From Diadophis punctatus similis (taxonomy: Eukaryota; Chordata; Lepidosauria; Squamata; Dipsadidae): DNA of 64,000 nucleotides. Position 1 is the first letter of the stretch. Each line of letters opens with the position of its first letter. The position numbers and the translations under genes are program-made. The notes beneath the pieces are model-generated. The model ran no database searches. It was not told where the DNA came from and saw only the letters and a program-made list of their open reading frames with translations. Location: assembly GCA_023053685.1 (NCBI GenBank), contig JALIGW010000025.1:10003953-10067952 (forward strand), read 5' to 3'. Positions 10,258-21,199 of this stretch are shown here, piece by piece.

Positions 10258-11440
10258 TATCAGAAAAGAGCTTGGAAGGGACCTTGGAGGTTTTCTAGTC
10301 CAGCACGAGACCCTATACCATTTCAGATAGATGGCTGTCCAGTCTCTTCTTAAAAACCTCCAGTGATGAAGCGCCAACAACTTCTGAAGGCAAGCTGTTC
10401 CATTGGTTAATTGTTCTCACTGTTAGAAAGTTTCTCCTTAATTCCAGGTTGCTTCTCTCCTTGATTAGTTTTCATCCATTGTTTCTTGTCCTGCTCTCTG
10501 GTGCTTTGGAAAATAAGTTGACCCATTCTTCTTTGTGGCAACCTCTCAAATATTGGAATATTGCTATCAGGTCCCCCTTAGTCCTTCTTTTCTCTAGACT
10601 AGCTAAACCTAAATCCTGCAACCATTCTTCATGTGTTTTAGTCTCCAGGCATTTAATCATTTTAGTTGCTCTTTTTTGCAGTTTTTCCAGTCTCAATATC
10701 TTTTTTTTAAAGTGGTGACCAAAACTGGCTGCAGTATTCCAGGTGTGGCCTTACTAAGGCTTTATAAAGCGGTACTGATACTTCACATGATTTTGATTCT
10801 ATGCCTCTGTTTATACAACCAAGGTTTGTATTAGCTTTTTTGGCTGCTGACACACACTGTTGGCTTACATTTAAATGATCGTCCACTAGGACTCCAAGGT
10901 CCCTCTCACGGTTACTGTTTTTGAATCAGGTTTTGTCTAATACGTACTTTGTACCAGGGGTGAAATGCTACCGGTTCGGCCCGGTTCGGGCGTACCAGTA
11001 GCGGTGGCCTCCGGTGGTTCGGAGAACCGGTAGTGATGGCAGCATCCACCCATCTGCCCGGATGTTGCCATTTTCTCTTTTTAACCCTCTGCGCATGTGC
11101 AAAGCTTTCTGTGCATGCACAGAGGATGAAAAAGCACGTGCGATGGTGGTGCGCGTGCGATGGTGGTGTGCATGCGACAGTGGCACATGTGCAACAGTGG
11201 CATGTGTGCAACGGTGAAGCGTGTGCGACAGTGGCACAAGCTTGCGCAAAGCACGTACTTCCGAACCAGTAAGGAAGGTAAGTACCTTTGTACCTTTGGT
11301 TCTCCTGCCTAAGAGTAGAATCTTGCTTTTCTCTATATTAAATTTCATTTTGTTGGATAGGGCCCATTGTTCAAGTTTGTCAAGATCCTGAGCTTATCTT
11401 CTGTTGGCTGTTGGCTATTCCTGACAGCTTAGATACTTTG
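10258..11440 (-). mobile_element. CR1 LINE, 5'-truncated, carrying a nested MITE
   Basis: Read on the minus strand it encodes the C-terminal half of CR1 reverse transcriptase in broken frames: MKFNIEKSKILLLG near 11348-11307, then RLEKLQKRATKMIKCLETKT...GDLIAIFQYLRGCHKEEWVNLFSKAPE (10693-10510). The 3' end is the CR1 consensus-like 'ggaagggaccttggagg' at the left edge. The MITE at 10955-11285 splits the frame. Stops and frameshifts make it dead. The RT core with its catalytic motif is not in this copy. Confidence 0.85.
10955..11285. mobile_element. hAT-type MITE inside the CR1, 8-bp TSD
   Basis: The exact duplication CTTTGTAC (10947-10954 and 11286-11293) brackets a 331-bp insert that interrupts the CR1. 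The left end is CAGGGGTGAAATGC followed by ACCGGTTCGG; the right end is less well matched. The interior has paired CTCTGCGCATGTGCA / TGCATGCACAGAG near 11088-11124. Confidence 0.85.
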
Positions 11441-11494
11441 CTGGACAATTTGAAGGCTGAGATCTACTATCCTCTCCCTATTCCTGGTAAGATT

Positions 11495-11850
11495 GCCTTA
11501 AAGGTTAATGTAAAAATAAGGGTCTCCCTGTCCAGTCACTGACTCCAGGGCGCTGTGCTCATCTCTGTTTCTTGGCCAAGGGAGCCAGCATTGTCCAAAG
11601 ACATTGTCCATGTTCATGGGGCGAGCATGGCTCTATGCCAAAGGTGCACGGAACACTGTTACCTTCCCATTACAGTTGAACCTATTTATCTATACACAGT
11701 TGCAATGCTTTTGAACTGCTAGGTGCACAGGAGCTGAGGTAAGTAATGGAAGCTCACTCCATCACACGGTACTTAGGCCTCAAACCTGGGCTGTCAGCTT
11801 TCTGACAAGCTCAGCATCTTTAACTGTTGAGCCATTGCACCCCCTACCTT
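11495..11850 (-). mobile_element. tRNA-derived SINE (Sauria type), degraded
   Basis: Collinear with the better copy at 41191-41543: 'aggtgcacggaacactgttaccttcc', 'aactgctaggt', then the tRNA-like head 'acaagctcagcatctt..actg' at the right edge. The minus-strand head lies at the right, so it is a reverse copy. B-box bases are eroded. Confidence 0.75.
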
Positions 11851-12092
11851 AACAAAGTATGGGGGAATTGCTCCAAAACTGTATTTTGGTGAAACCTATG
11901 AAGATCCAGCTGAAACTCCACGAGGTTAACTATTCCAGAAAGAGTCCAACACCGTGAATATTTTGATCTCCCAGTAGAGAGAAGTTGATTGTTTCCAATT
12001 ACAGCCTAGGTACATTTTTTGGGGGAATTGAATTTAAAGTTGCTCATTTGGTCTCAAATTCAATCACACCATGCTTTCTTTAAATCTTGAAA
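11851..12092. other. Unassigned spacer
   Basis: Nothing recognised before the target duplication of the next element. Confidence 0.4.
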
Positions 12093-12286
12093 CTCTAATT
12101 CAGTGCTTCTCAATTATTTTCTGTTATGCCCCCCCCCAGGAAGAAGTAAACATTTCGCGCGCGCCCAACTCTCCGATCTGGGTCCCAATGGAATTTAAGT
12201 GTTAATATTTATTATTTTACTTATTATAAGCTGCAAGCAAACTATTGGCTAGGGAAGGCTGCTCTACCCACTTACCTGGGTATAAG

Positions 12287-13211
12287 TAAGGTGACCAGAT
12301 GTCCCGCTTTTGGCGGGACAGACACGCTTTTCAAGCGTGTGTCCCGCGTCCCGCATTCTTTTCAAAAAGTCCCGCTTTTTTTGAAAAGAATGAGGAAACA
12401 GCGGGACGTCTGGTCACCTTAGAGGGGAAGCAAAAGAGAGGTAGCGGAAGCAAGTCGGGCGGAATTCCAGCGAGGCGGCTGCCTGCTGGGGGGAGGGGGA
12501 AGGGAGGCTGCTCCTCCTCTCCTTCCCCCACCCCATCCCTAGCCCCGCCCTCGGAGGTGCCGCTGCTGTTGGGAGGGGTGAGGGACGAGGAGCCGGCGGC
12601 ACAAACAGCCCTTCCTCGTCCCCCTTCCCTTTCTTCCCCCCGTCGCCTCGCTGCCGCCGTTGCCCTGGGGCCGGGCGGGCGACCGGGAGACCGCGGCGCT
12701 TGGATGCCTGGAGCAGGTGAGCTGCCGGCTGCTTCCTTTCCCCGTCTCCCGCCTCCCGTTTGTTGCTTGCCAGCCCGGCCGAAGGGGAGGCGGGAGGCGA
12801 GGAAAGATCTCCCGAAGGGGAGGCGGGCTCCCGAAGGGCTGCCGGCTCCCGAAGGGGAGGCGGGAGGCCTTTCCTCGCCTCCCGCCTCCCCTTCGGGAGC
12901 CGGCAGCCCTTCGGGAGCCCGCCTCCCCTTCGGGAGGCCTTTCCTCGCCTCCCGCCTCCCCTTCGGCCGGGCTGGCAAGCAATGAACGGGAGGCGGGAGA
13001 CGGGGAAAGGAGGCAGCCGGCAGCTTACCTGTCGCGAGCTGCAGGCATCCAAGCGCCCTCCCGCCTCCCCCCCTCACTTGGACGCCGACATTTGCTGTTT
13101 TGCCCTCTGTGCATGTGCAGCGTTCTGCGCATGCGCAGAGGGCAAAACAAATGGCGGCGCCCAGGCGCCCCCCCCCGTCCCGCTTAACAAAAAAATAATC
13201 TGGTCACTTTA
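12287..13211. mobile_element. hAT-type element, 'TAAGGTGACCAGA' family, nested
   Basis: Ends TAAGGTGACCAGAT and ATCTGGTCACTTTA are inverted and flanked by the exact duplication GGTATAAG (12279-12286 and 13212-13219). The 925-bp body is GC-rich, holds a long palindrome and has an NRF1-like paired motif at 13103-13142. Long frames across it on both strands come from the GC-rich palindrome and encode no known domain. Other members: 44790-44915 and 45554-46214. Confidence 0.92.
12698..13054. repeat. Near-perfect palindrome with ~175-bp arms
   Basis: Arms 12698-12868 and 12877-13054 are reverse complements with few mismatches around an 8-base centre (12869-12876). They are rich in the unit 'cccgaaggggaggcggg', which itself repeats within each arm. 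Any transcript crossing it would fold into a long hairpin. Confidence 0.92.
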
Positions 13212-13694
13212 GGTATAAGTCACACTGAACTCAGTGGAGCCTGTTTTCAGTTAGGCAGGCATAGGCTACTGTGGTTAAGGCCCTCTTTTGACAGGGGGCC
13301 AGGCCAGCTTAATGAAGCCGATGTTTTGGGGTCACCGGCCTGGCCCATAAGTGCTGCCTCTGCAGGGCACTCACAGTGAATGGTGTGGAAGGAGACTTTA
13401 GGATGCCATTTGAAGCTTTCGCCCAGCTGCAGAGGATGCTCCTCCTTGTCCAGCAGCAGGTTCGCCACCGCGGCGCCCACCAAGAACAATAAGAACCCAC
13501 GCAGCTGCCCCGCACCGCCTGGCCACCTTCTCTTCCAGGCTCGGAGCAGCGTACAACTGGAAAAACACTCCCCGTCCAGTGGAATCGATCGAGAGAGACC
13601 ACACATGTTCCCCGGGGTCACACGCGCCCCCTGGCATCACTCTGAGCCCCCCCAGGGGGGCACGCCCCACAATTTGAGAAACACTGCTCTAATT

Positions 13695-14527
13695 CAAATT
13701 AAAACAAGGCTGTTTATGCAGGCCTGTCTTTGCCCATCCAATTGAGAGGACAGCAGCGAGGCACAAATTTCCACTAAGTTCCACAGATCTTTCTGACACA
13801 TCACAGAGCTTTGTCCTCTGTTTCAAAAATGTCGGAAAGTGTGCCTGACAAAGTGAGCAGTGCTCATCAAAAGCCAAATCCTCCTTTCTCTTTTCTGCAT
13901 ACCCCTTTTCTGCACGGAAAATCAATAAAGTGCACTGTGTTGTGGAGTTTGTCAGTGCTTAAGGACATTTTACTTAAAGTTTACCAAGTCTTTTCTTATT
14001 TCTCAGGGTTCCAAAGAATCCCAATTCACAACCAAGCTTTGTCTAGGCTAAAAACAACAACCACAAAGCCGATTTGGATCGTCTTTCTTTTCAGTACCGA
14101 ATAGCCATCTCTTAGATTTTACACATTCGGAACACATACAGTATATAAACATGCCAATGCACAGCCTGATAGCAACATTTCAATTCTCAATACTTTTGAA
14201 TGGAATAACGTGCATTTAGCTTGCATAGCATAAGATCCAGGTTGGGTATGAAATATTTATGCACTCAGCCTAACAATGTCTCATGGTTCAGAGGCACCCA
14301 AATTGATTTTTCTTTTAATTAGACCACATTTTGGCTCTGCAGAGGGTCATTACATTTGTCAGAAGCAGAGGGCTCCTAGATGGATAGAAAGTATTAGATC
14401 AGCCTCATTTGTCAGCTCAAGGAGAGCTGAGGGGCCAAGTATTGGCTTTAGTTATAACATGTTTAGACACCACGATCAGCTCTATTTTCTCCCTCAAAGT
14501 GGCAGATTCACACAACAAATTTGTAGC
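13695..14527. other. Gene-free stretch
   Basis: AT-rich; nothing recognised. Confidence 0.4.
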
Positions 14528-14745
14528 ACTCAGGAAGTTCCAATGTCCACCCCCCTCCAGTCACATGACTGAATTTTGGGCCTTCAGCAACCAGTCTATA
14601 TTTATGGCCTATGGTCGCATGACTGTAATTTACAACATTTTTATGGAAAACAGGCATTTATTTCCAGTTTTCAGTAAAAACCACCTCATAGCAAACCATG
14701 AGCTTGCTTAATGACTGCCACCTTCAGTTAATGACTGCTGCTTTT
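14528..14745. mobile_element. Degraded MITE fragment split by an L2 insertion
   Basis: Phrases such as 'gtcacatgactg', 'tttatggcctatgg' and 'tgcttaatgactgc' resemble a TIR-MITE family. Its counterpart resumes at about 15416-15540 after the L2, so the L2 appears to have landed inside it. Confidence 0.45.
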
Positions 14746-15415
14746 GCTTAATTTATTTATTTATTTATTTATTTATTTTGGTTTTCTTATATGCCGCCCA
14801 ACTCCCGAAGGACTCAGGGCGGCGTACAACAGAGAAAAATACAAGAATAACCAAATTTTAAATATTAATTAAAAACAAATATAAAAAATTTAAAAACACA
14901 GTATAAAAACATCCGACAACCATTCAGCAACCATACATACTTGGGGGTGAGCTCGGGTGGATTAGGCTCTACCCCCAGCCTGCAGGAAAAGCCATGTCTT
15001 AACGGCTTTCCGGAAGGCCAGCAGAGTGGGGATAGTTCGGGTCTCTGGGGGAAGTTGGTTCCAGAGCACGGGGCCGGCCACAGAGAAGGCTCTCCCCCTA
15101 GGGCCCGCCAGCCGGCATTGCTTGGCCAACAGGACCTGGAGGAGGCCAACTCTGTGGGCCCTAACCGGTCGAAGGGAAGTGTGAGGCAGAATGCGGTCCC
15201 GGAGATAGCCTGGTCCTAAGCCATGAAGGGCTTTAAAGATGGTGATCAACACCTTGAATTGGACCCGGAGACCGATGGGCAACCAATGCAGCTGGCGGAG
15301 TATAGGTGTCACGTGGGTGTACCTTGGCACACCCACCACAGCACGCGCAGCCGCATTTTGCACCAACTGAAGTCTCCGGATACTCTTCAAGGGTAGCCCC
15401 ATGTAGAGCGCATTG
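14746..15415 (-). mobile_element. L2-type LINE, 5'-truncated, (TTTA)n tail
   Basis: On the minus strand it ends in an (AAAT)n tail (14750-14779) preceded by 'gccctgagtccttcgggag..gggcggc', the common L2-type end in squamates. The coding part is listed separately. Confidence 0.82.
14962..15402 (-). pseudogene. L2 LINE reverse transcriptase, C-terminal fragment
   Basis: A 146-codon open frame. The segment RLQLVQNAAARAVVGVPR..THVTPILRQLHWLPIGLRVQFKVL (residues ~10-52) is the hallmark region after the RT domain of L2-clade LINEs, followed by RAFSVAGPVLWNQLPPETR and LAFRKAVKTWLF near the end of the polyprotein. The catalytic RT and the endonuclease are absent. The frame is intact to its natural C-terminus, so the copy is not very old. 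Confidence 0.85.
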
Positions 15416-15545
15416 CAGTAGTGGCAAAAAGGTGGTTAATGGCAAAAAGGTGGTAAAATTGTGTCCAGTCATGTGATGACCCACTTTATGACTGTCATGA
15501 CTTGCAACTATAATTGCTGGGCTCAATTGCAGTCATAACTCGAGA
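15416..15545. mobile_element. Second half of the MITE split by L2
   Basis: 'gtccagtcatgtgatgaccc' through 'cagtcataactcgaga' resembles the MITE halves at 14528-14745 and 30738-30975. Boundaries are approximate. Confidence 0.4.
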
Positions 15546-15741
15546 ACTAGCTATATTTTGTATTGATTATGATTATGATGGCAACTAAGAGGAAGGCTGA
15601 GCTGTAGGAGGTCCCCACGTTCTGTCTTTTTTCCTTTTTTTGCATTTGGGAAAAAAGAAAGAAGGCAGGAATGAAGGCACTTGCCAGTTATACTTCATCC
15701 CATGTTCTGTTTTCCTTTACTTAATTTCTTCTCATTCTGTA

Positions 15742-16097
15742 TGTGAAGTTTCCAAAAGATGCCCTAATTAATTCATGAGCCATGAGCCAAACTTCAAAAG
15801 AAATATAACAATTTATTAGGAGTGACATTTCGGCAATACTCCAATGCAGTCAGAACTGAGATCATGTAGGTACGTGCCCTCATGACCCGGTTTCCCCCCT
15901 CCTCACTGGACATGTCATAAATCACATTCTCCAATGATTCACGCTGGCAGGCTGACTCCTCCTTCTGACTCCGGTAACCTAGGACACAATCAATAAAAGA
16001 AACATTTGTGGAATGTAGTTTTAGTTAGTACAATCAAGCACTCCATCAGCTGTCCCCCCTCCATCTAATGGCAACTTGAAAGCTTTACAGGTTGATA
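15742..16097 (-). mobile_element. Solo LTR, LTR family A
   Basis: Runs TGTGAAGTTTCC...CAGGTTGATA and is flanked by ctgta/ctata (4 of 5). Collinear with 4437-4839 ('agatgccctaatta', 'gagccaa.cttcaaaagaaat', 'tttattagg', 'atggcaactt'). AATAAA on the minus strand gives orientation. The last base pair of the LTR has drifted from CA to TA. Confidence 0.72.
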
Positions 16098-16162
16098 CTA
16101 TATAGGGTGAAACTTGAGCATTTTAGTTTAAAAAATGTACCAGAAAAAAATTCACAAAAATA

Positions 16163-17131
16163 TATTGGCCAAGTGTATTTGAGACAATGATGAAACTGCA
16201 TAGAGATGGGAGGTTGAACAACTAACCTTGTGGTGCGACCGGAACAATCTGGAACTGAACACACTCAAAACCATAGAAATGGTGGTAGACTTTAGAAGAA
16301 ACCCTCCCATTCTACCACCTCTTACAATACTAGACAACACAGTATCAACAGTAGAGACCTTCAAATTTCTAGGTTCCATCATATCTCAAGACCTAAAATG
16401 GTCATCTAACATCAAAAACGTCATCAAAAAAGCACAGCAAAGAATGTTCTTTCTGTGCCAACTCAGGAAGCTCAAACTTCCCAAGGAGCTGCTGATACAG
16501 TTCTACAGAGGAATTATTGAGTCTGTCATCTGCACCTCTGTAACTGTCTGGTTCGGTTCTGCAACCCAACAAGACAGACACAGACTTCAGAGGATAATCA
16601 GAACTGCAGAAAAAACAATTACTGCCAACCTGCCTTCCATTGGGGACCTGTGCACTGCACGAGTCAAAAAGAGGGCCGTGAAAATATTTACTGACCCCTC
16701 GCATCCTGGACATAAATTGTTTCAACTCCTACCCTCAAAATGACGCTATAGAGCACTGCACACCAAGACAACTAGACACAAGAACAGTTTTTCCCCCGAA
16801 TGCCATCATTCTGCTAAACAAATAATTCCCTCACCACTGTCAAACTATTCACTAAGGCTGCATTACTATTACTATTAGTTTTTCTCATCGTTCCTATCAC
16901 CCATCTCCTCCCACTTATGACTGTATGACTGTAACTTGTTGCTTGTATCCTTATGATTTATATTAATATTGTTTCCTGATTGCTTATTTGTACCCTATGA
17001 CAATCATTAAGTGTTGTACCTCATGATTCTTGACAAATGTATCTTTTATTTTATGTACACTGAGAGCATATGCACCAAAGACAAATTCTTTGTGTGTCCA
17101 ATCACACTTGGCCAATAAAGAATTCTTTCTA
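16163..17131 (+). mobile_element. Rex1/L2-type LINE, 5'-truncated
   Basis: Coding tail followed by a ~390-bp 3' UTR ending 'ggccaataaagaattctttct'. The reverse copy at 62301-62830 matches through the UTR ('gacaatcattaagtgttgtacctcatgattcttgac' region). Exact clade is uncertain between Rex1 and L2/Maui types of the CR1 superfamily. Confidence 0.8.
16228..16743 (+). pseudogene. Non-LTR reverse transcriptase, C-terminal fragment
   Basis: A 171-codon frame that begins after the catalytic YxDD motif. It shows NNLELNTLKTIEMVVDFRR (the post-catalytic 'LN..KT..M..D' motif, residues ~6-24), FKFLGSIISQDLKWSSNI (~45-62), KKAQQRMFFLCQLRKLKLP and YRGIIESVICTSVTVWFGS, then a C-terminal RIIRTAEKTI..LPS..DLCTARVKKRA..I..DPSHPGH. 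The order is that of CR1/L2/Rex1-type LINEs. The first ATG is internal, since the fragment begins mid-protein. Confidence 0.82.
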
Positions 17132-17149
17132 TAGGTAGAGTTGATATCT

Positions 17150-17300
17150 AAGGAGATTCTCAGTCATCCAGGTCATGGTTGTCCCAAAGATGTTTTTTTT
17201 AAAGGCAACTGGACTTCCTTTGTTTTTGCTTGAAGACATTTCACTTATCATCCAAGAAGCTTCTTCATGAACTGAAGAAGACAATAGGTAGGGGTTGTTT
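17150..17300. mobile_element. Penelope-like 3' fragment (tentative)
   Basis: 'ggagattctcagtcatccag' and 'ttgaagacatttcacttatcatccaagaagc' are typical of the ends of vertebrate Penelope-like elements. The first block recurs at 39730-39770. Confidence 0.45.
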
Positions 17301-18934
17301 TCAGTTTGGAGAAAAATAAATTGGGTGGGCTTGTCATAGTATTAAAGAGGAGGACCCTACATTGGGGGTGGGGGCAGAGACAGCATCTCTAATTTAGCAC
17401 CAATTATTGGCTGAATAACCAGGAATTCCAGCCAGGGTTTTAAGAAGTGAGCATTCAGAACTTCTTCTATGGGTGGATGATTTTATTATCTTGAACTGAA
17501 TGAAGCGCTCACACATCCTAGGACCTAGGAGAAGTGGGGTGGAAACTATTTGGAGTGAGAATATTGCTTAATCCGTTTTTTTAAGTGCAATGGCCTAATT
17601 TACCCTTCTTGAACTAATATTTGGATTGGAACGTCTTTGCTCTGAAGTGTGCACTTCTTACGTTTTCTGATACCATTCTCAGTCCAAGAAAGCCTGTAGT
17701 AGTGTCTGCATTGACAAAGTTGCTTTTAAAGTGTGTATGACAGTGTAGGTAATCATATACAATGGTTGCGTGGAAAACTAAGGAATGCAACTGTTTTAAG
17801 GAGTTCACAGATGCACACATTGGACACTTTATAGGCATATGGTGTGTATTGAACACCTAAGGGTAGGTTTGAAAGTGGTCTTCTTATTGTCTCCACTCCC
17901 AAAATATTTTGAAATAAAGGGGCTTAGATCAGGATATCGATTACAAAAAAGACGTTTCATTCATTTGGTGCTGTTGTGCTTTCTGTTGTTTTGCATTATG
18001 GGGTTTTTTAATGCTTCTGAAACTACTTTACCTTCCATTAACACAAGATATTAAAGAGGTTTCAAGCAGTTTTGTTTTATTTTGCTTTTTAATCTAATTG
18101 CATTGAACTGTGTATTACTTTTAAATGTAAATCATTTTAATTCATAGTAAAAAATTTTTAATGAGTGTTGTCTCACTTTTAGGACTGTTTGCTGGTGAAA
18201 AACAAGACAGCATTTTATAATTAAATGGGTAAACGACATTTAGATTTTTCAAACAGGAGAAATGCATACGTTCCTGAGTTTTGGGCTATGTCCCATGTAA
18301 ATCTCTCAATCTCAAAATTTGAATCTTTCCCACAGCCATATGAAATAGGTGTGCTTGATGGAGGGTGACTTTTTCCAAAGCCATCAAGGAGATTTTATGG
18401 TGGGAACATCACAAGGAATCACTTTTCTAACCAGCTTTCTTTTAAAGTCAATTAGAAATGACTCGTTTTTCTGTCACTTACCAGCATTTCCCACCATTGC
18501 TGCCACCCCCTCCTCACTTCTCCCAGGTTCTGCTTCCGGCTTTGATAGCCAAAGTGCTAATTGCCAAAAACAGCATTCTCATACATTTTACATTGGGAGC
18601 GATTTGGCAAATCCCACCGGGATGCAAATGTATTCATGAATTCGTGCAAGGGCACAGATCTGACAAGCCAGTCTATGGATTATTTTTAACTATTCAACCA
18701 GGCTCTAAAAACAACAACAACAACAATGCTGAGTAGCAGGCTTCATCCTAATGTAAAAAAGTTGAATTGGAAAAGTAAAGTACAGCGATTGCAATAATTC
18801 TGTGTGGAAACAAACTTAGAATTAACAAGGCAGTTCAGAATTTATTCCCAGTGGACATCCCCCCACCCCCCGAAAAGACTAAACATGCCAGAAAATAAGT
18901 TAAGTAAGTAACTATAACATTCTCTTGTTCTATG
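17301..18934. other. Gene-free AT-rich stretch
   Basis: No coding region, RNA gene or named repeat seen. The longest frames (up to ~96 codons near 18349-18736) have no recognisable motif. Confidence 0.45.
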
Positions 18935-19740
18935 TTCTATGTGTTCTATGTCTTCCTCAATCTCAGGTCCTCTACCATACCTGGGAATTTGAGGGTTCTG
19001 CCCAATATCTTCTGGATGGAGAGCTCTGATGTTGAAGCCACTTTTCCGATTTAGGACTCACCACCCTGAGTGTTCCCACCACTGGGACCACTTTGGCCTT
19101 TTACTTTCCTCATCCTCTCTAGTTCCTCATTCAGGCCTCAGTACTTCTCCGGTTTCACATAGTTCTTCTTCCTGAGGTTGCTGACACTTGATACTGTTAT
19201 ATCTATCGCCACCACTCTCTTGTGGTCCTTGTCTACTACCACAATGTCTAATTGATTGGCCAGTACTTGCCTGTCCATCTGGATCTGGAAGTCCCACAGG
19301 ATCTCAGCCCTCTTATTCTCCACGACCTTCTGTGGGATCTTCCAACTGCATTTGGGAAGGTCTAGTAATCCATATACTATGCAAATGTTCCTGTATACAA
19401 TGGCTGCTAATTGGTTGAGCCATCCAATGTATGATGTTCCTGTCTGCATCTTATACACTGACACTATGAACTGGGCTGGCTCTGCATAGCCTGTACCTTG
19501 GATCCTGTCTAGTGTGGTAGACCCCTGCTTCTATGGATCCGGTGCTTAATGTCTGGTAGGATTTCTCAATGGTTGCCACCTCTGCTTTCTATCAATGGTA
19601 CATTCCATGCAGGGTGTCATCCTGACTTAGCACTTCTGCTCGATCTTCCTCCCTTGTCTGCTGCTGCCTCAAGTAATCTCTTAGCAGCTTATCTTTGGGT
19701 GCTGTCTTACTGATGTACTCTTGCATGCTATGGGCTTCAT
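18935..19740 (-). mobile_element. Decayed R4/Dong-type LINE, 3' part
   Basis: Broken minus-strand frames read AHSMQEYISKTAPKDKLLRDYL..QDDTLHGMYH (19735-19592) and then the endonuclease region at 19138-19464. This is a different lineage from the element at 57232-59630: the shared endonuclease block has many substitutions and no long common DNA stretch. Confidence 0.75.
19138..19464 (-). pseudogene. R4-type restriction-like endonuclease fragment
   Basis: A 108-codon frame. Residues ~45-85 read KVVENKRAEILWDFQIQ..DRQVLANQLDIVVVDKDHKRVVAIDITV, aligning with ILWDFRIQTDKVLAHNTPDITLVENNKVTIIDIAI of the 57384 ORF. The Pro of the PD motif is Leu here (NQLD), so the nuclease site is damaged. Upstream zinc knuckle and RT are in other, broken frames. 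Confidence 0.75.
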
Positions 19741-19742
19741 CC

Positions 19743-19770
19743 ATGGAGGGAGGGAGGAAAGGAGAGGGGG

Positions 19771-19801
<31 letters not shown>

Positions 19802-19823
19802 GAGAGGGAGAGGGAGAGGGAGG

Positions 19824-19870
<47 letters not shown>

Positions 19871-19921
19871 AGGGAGGGAGAGGGAGAGGGAGAGGGAGAG
19901 GGAGAGGGAGAGAGAGAGAGA
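19743..19921. repeat. (GAGAGG)n/(GA)n microsatellite
   Basis: Purine-only tract alternating GGGAGA, GGGA and GA units. Long frames over it on both strands are artefacts. Confidence 0.95.
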
Positions 19922-20052
19922 AACTCCCAAGTTTTAGAATTTGGAAAACTCTGCACAAACGTACATGTGATGAAAGTGCCGATAAAATTTGAGTTCATAG
20001 ATTACTTTCCTCCTCCCTTCTCCATTTCTCTGCTTTTGCTAGATATGATAGC

Positions 20053-20054
<2 letters not shown>

Positions 20055-20128
<74 letters not shown>

Positions 20129-20192
20129 CAACAACAACAACAACAACAATAACAATAACAACAAAAACAACAACAACAACAACAACAACAAC
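20055..20192. repeat. (AAT)n-(AAC)n microsatellite at a CR1 3' end
   Basis: About 70 bp of ATA units grade into AAC units and run directly into the CR1 tail at 20193, so the repeat probably grew from the CR1 tail. Confidence 0.9.
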
Positions 20193-20308
20193 AGAGTTGG
20201 AAGGGACCTTGGAGGTCTTCTAGTCCAACCCCCTGCTTAGGCAGGAAACCCTATAAAACTTCAGACAAATGGTTAGCCAACATCTTCTTAAAAACGTTGT
20301 AGTGTTTT
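20193..20308 (-). mobile_element. CR1 3' end fragment
   Basis: 'agagttggaagggaccttgg' through 'acatcttcttaaaaac' matches the CR1 3' end at 27166. Confidence 0.85.
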
Positions 20309-20623
20309 TAAGAAGTAGCTAAGGATTTGTAAATCCATTGAAAAAGCTGCTTTGGAATACATGGGCATATATAGGAACCACCTCTTTTCATATCATTAAA
20401 ATATGATCATTTTCCAGATCAAGTGGTAGCCTTCAAAGCTGCTCCCAGCTGTCTCCATAAGCCGTCTTCCCAGTGAAGGGAATGTGGAAATAGGAGTAAC
20501 TTCCAGGCAGCCACACATATCTAAAGAAATACACTGCTACTTTTGCAATTTGAAGAAGTGCTTTGTACAAGTATGTGTTCTCTTCCTAAAGCATTTCTTC
20601 TGATAGAGTTGCATAATTCTAGG
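20309..20623. other. Unassigned spacer
   Basis: Nothing recognised. Confidence 0.4.
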
Positions 20624-20870
20624 AGAACCAGTTTGACATAGTGGTTAAGGCATCAGGAGAGAACCAGGGAGTACATGAGTTCTAATTCCCCCTTTAGACA
20701 CAAAATCAGCTGGTGACCTTGGGCCGACCACTCTCTTGCAGCCCCAGGAAGCAGGCAAGGGCAAACCACTTTCCTCAAAGGCACCAGGAAAAACAAATCA
20801 GTTCAGACCTGGGATGGAGAAATCTGGATGGCCACTAAATGGCAGCAAAGTGATGCAGGAAACGCTAATG
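20624..20870 (+). mobile_element. tRNA-derived SINE
   Basis: A tRNA-like head has an A-box-like 'catagtggttaaggc' and a B-box-like 'gagttctaattcc' 40 bases later, then the conserved body 'gctggtgaccttgggccgacc'. Both boxes are spaced as in a tRNA, but no cloverleaf can form, so it is a SINE and not a tRNA gene. Confidence 0.72.
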
Positions 20871-21199
20871 TAGTTCTGCCATCTAGTGGTTATTTGGGTT
20901 TTTGCATCCCAATCTAGTAACCCTAGCCTTCGTAACTGCTATATAGGTAGTCCTCGATTTACAATCACAATTGAACCCAAAATTTCAATTGCTAAGCAAG
21001 ACGAGCTAAGTGAATCACTGCAGTTATTAAATTAGTAACACGGTTGTTACGTGAATCTGCCTTCCCCATTGACTTTGCTTGTCAGAAGGTGTCAAAAGGT
21101 GATCACACGACCCCGGGACAAAGTAACCATGATAAATACATGCCAGTTAGCAAGCATCCGAATTTTGATCACATGACCAAGGGGAGTCTGCAATGGTCG

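Larger units (their letters stand above)
12101..13686. mobile_element. hAT-type element, 'CAGTGCTTCTCAA' family, with nested insertion
   Basis: Inverted ends CAGTGCTTCTCAATT and AATTTGAGAAACACTG are flanked by the exact 8-bp duplication CTCTAATT (12093-12100 and 13687-13694). Removing the nested 12287-13211 element leaves about 650 bp. The same ends occur at 36100-36666, where transposase sequence survives. The interior at 13230-13640 has open frames but I recognise no domain in them. Confidence 0.92.

Noticed and set aside
12299..13212. Frames of up to 248 codons on both strands, Pro/Arg/Gly-rich
   Set aside because: They come from a GC-rich palindrome within a hAT element, mirror each other and contain no domain.
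18349..18736. Host exon candidates of 92-96 codons
   Set aside because: No recognisable motif and no convincing splice or codon-use signal; frames of this length are expected by chance.
20624..20700. tRNA gene
   Set aside because: A and B boxes are present but no cloverleaf stems pair; it continues into a SINE body. The same applies to 35904-36058, 41191-41543 and 49786-49922.
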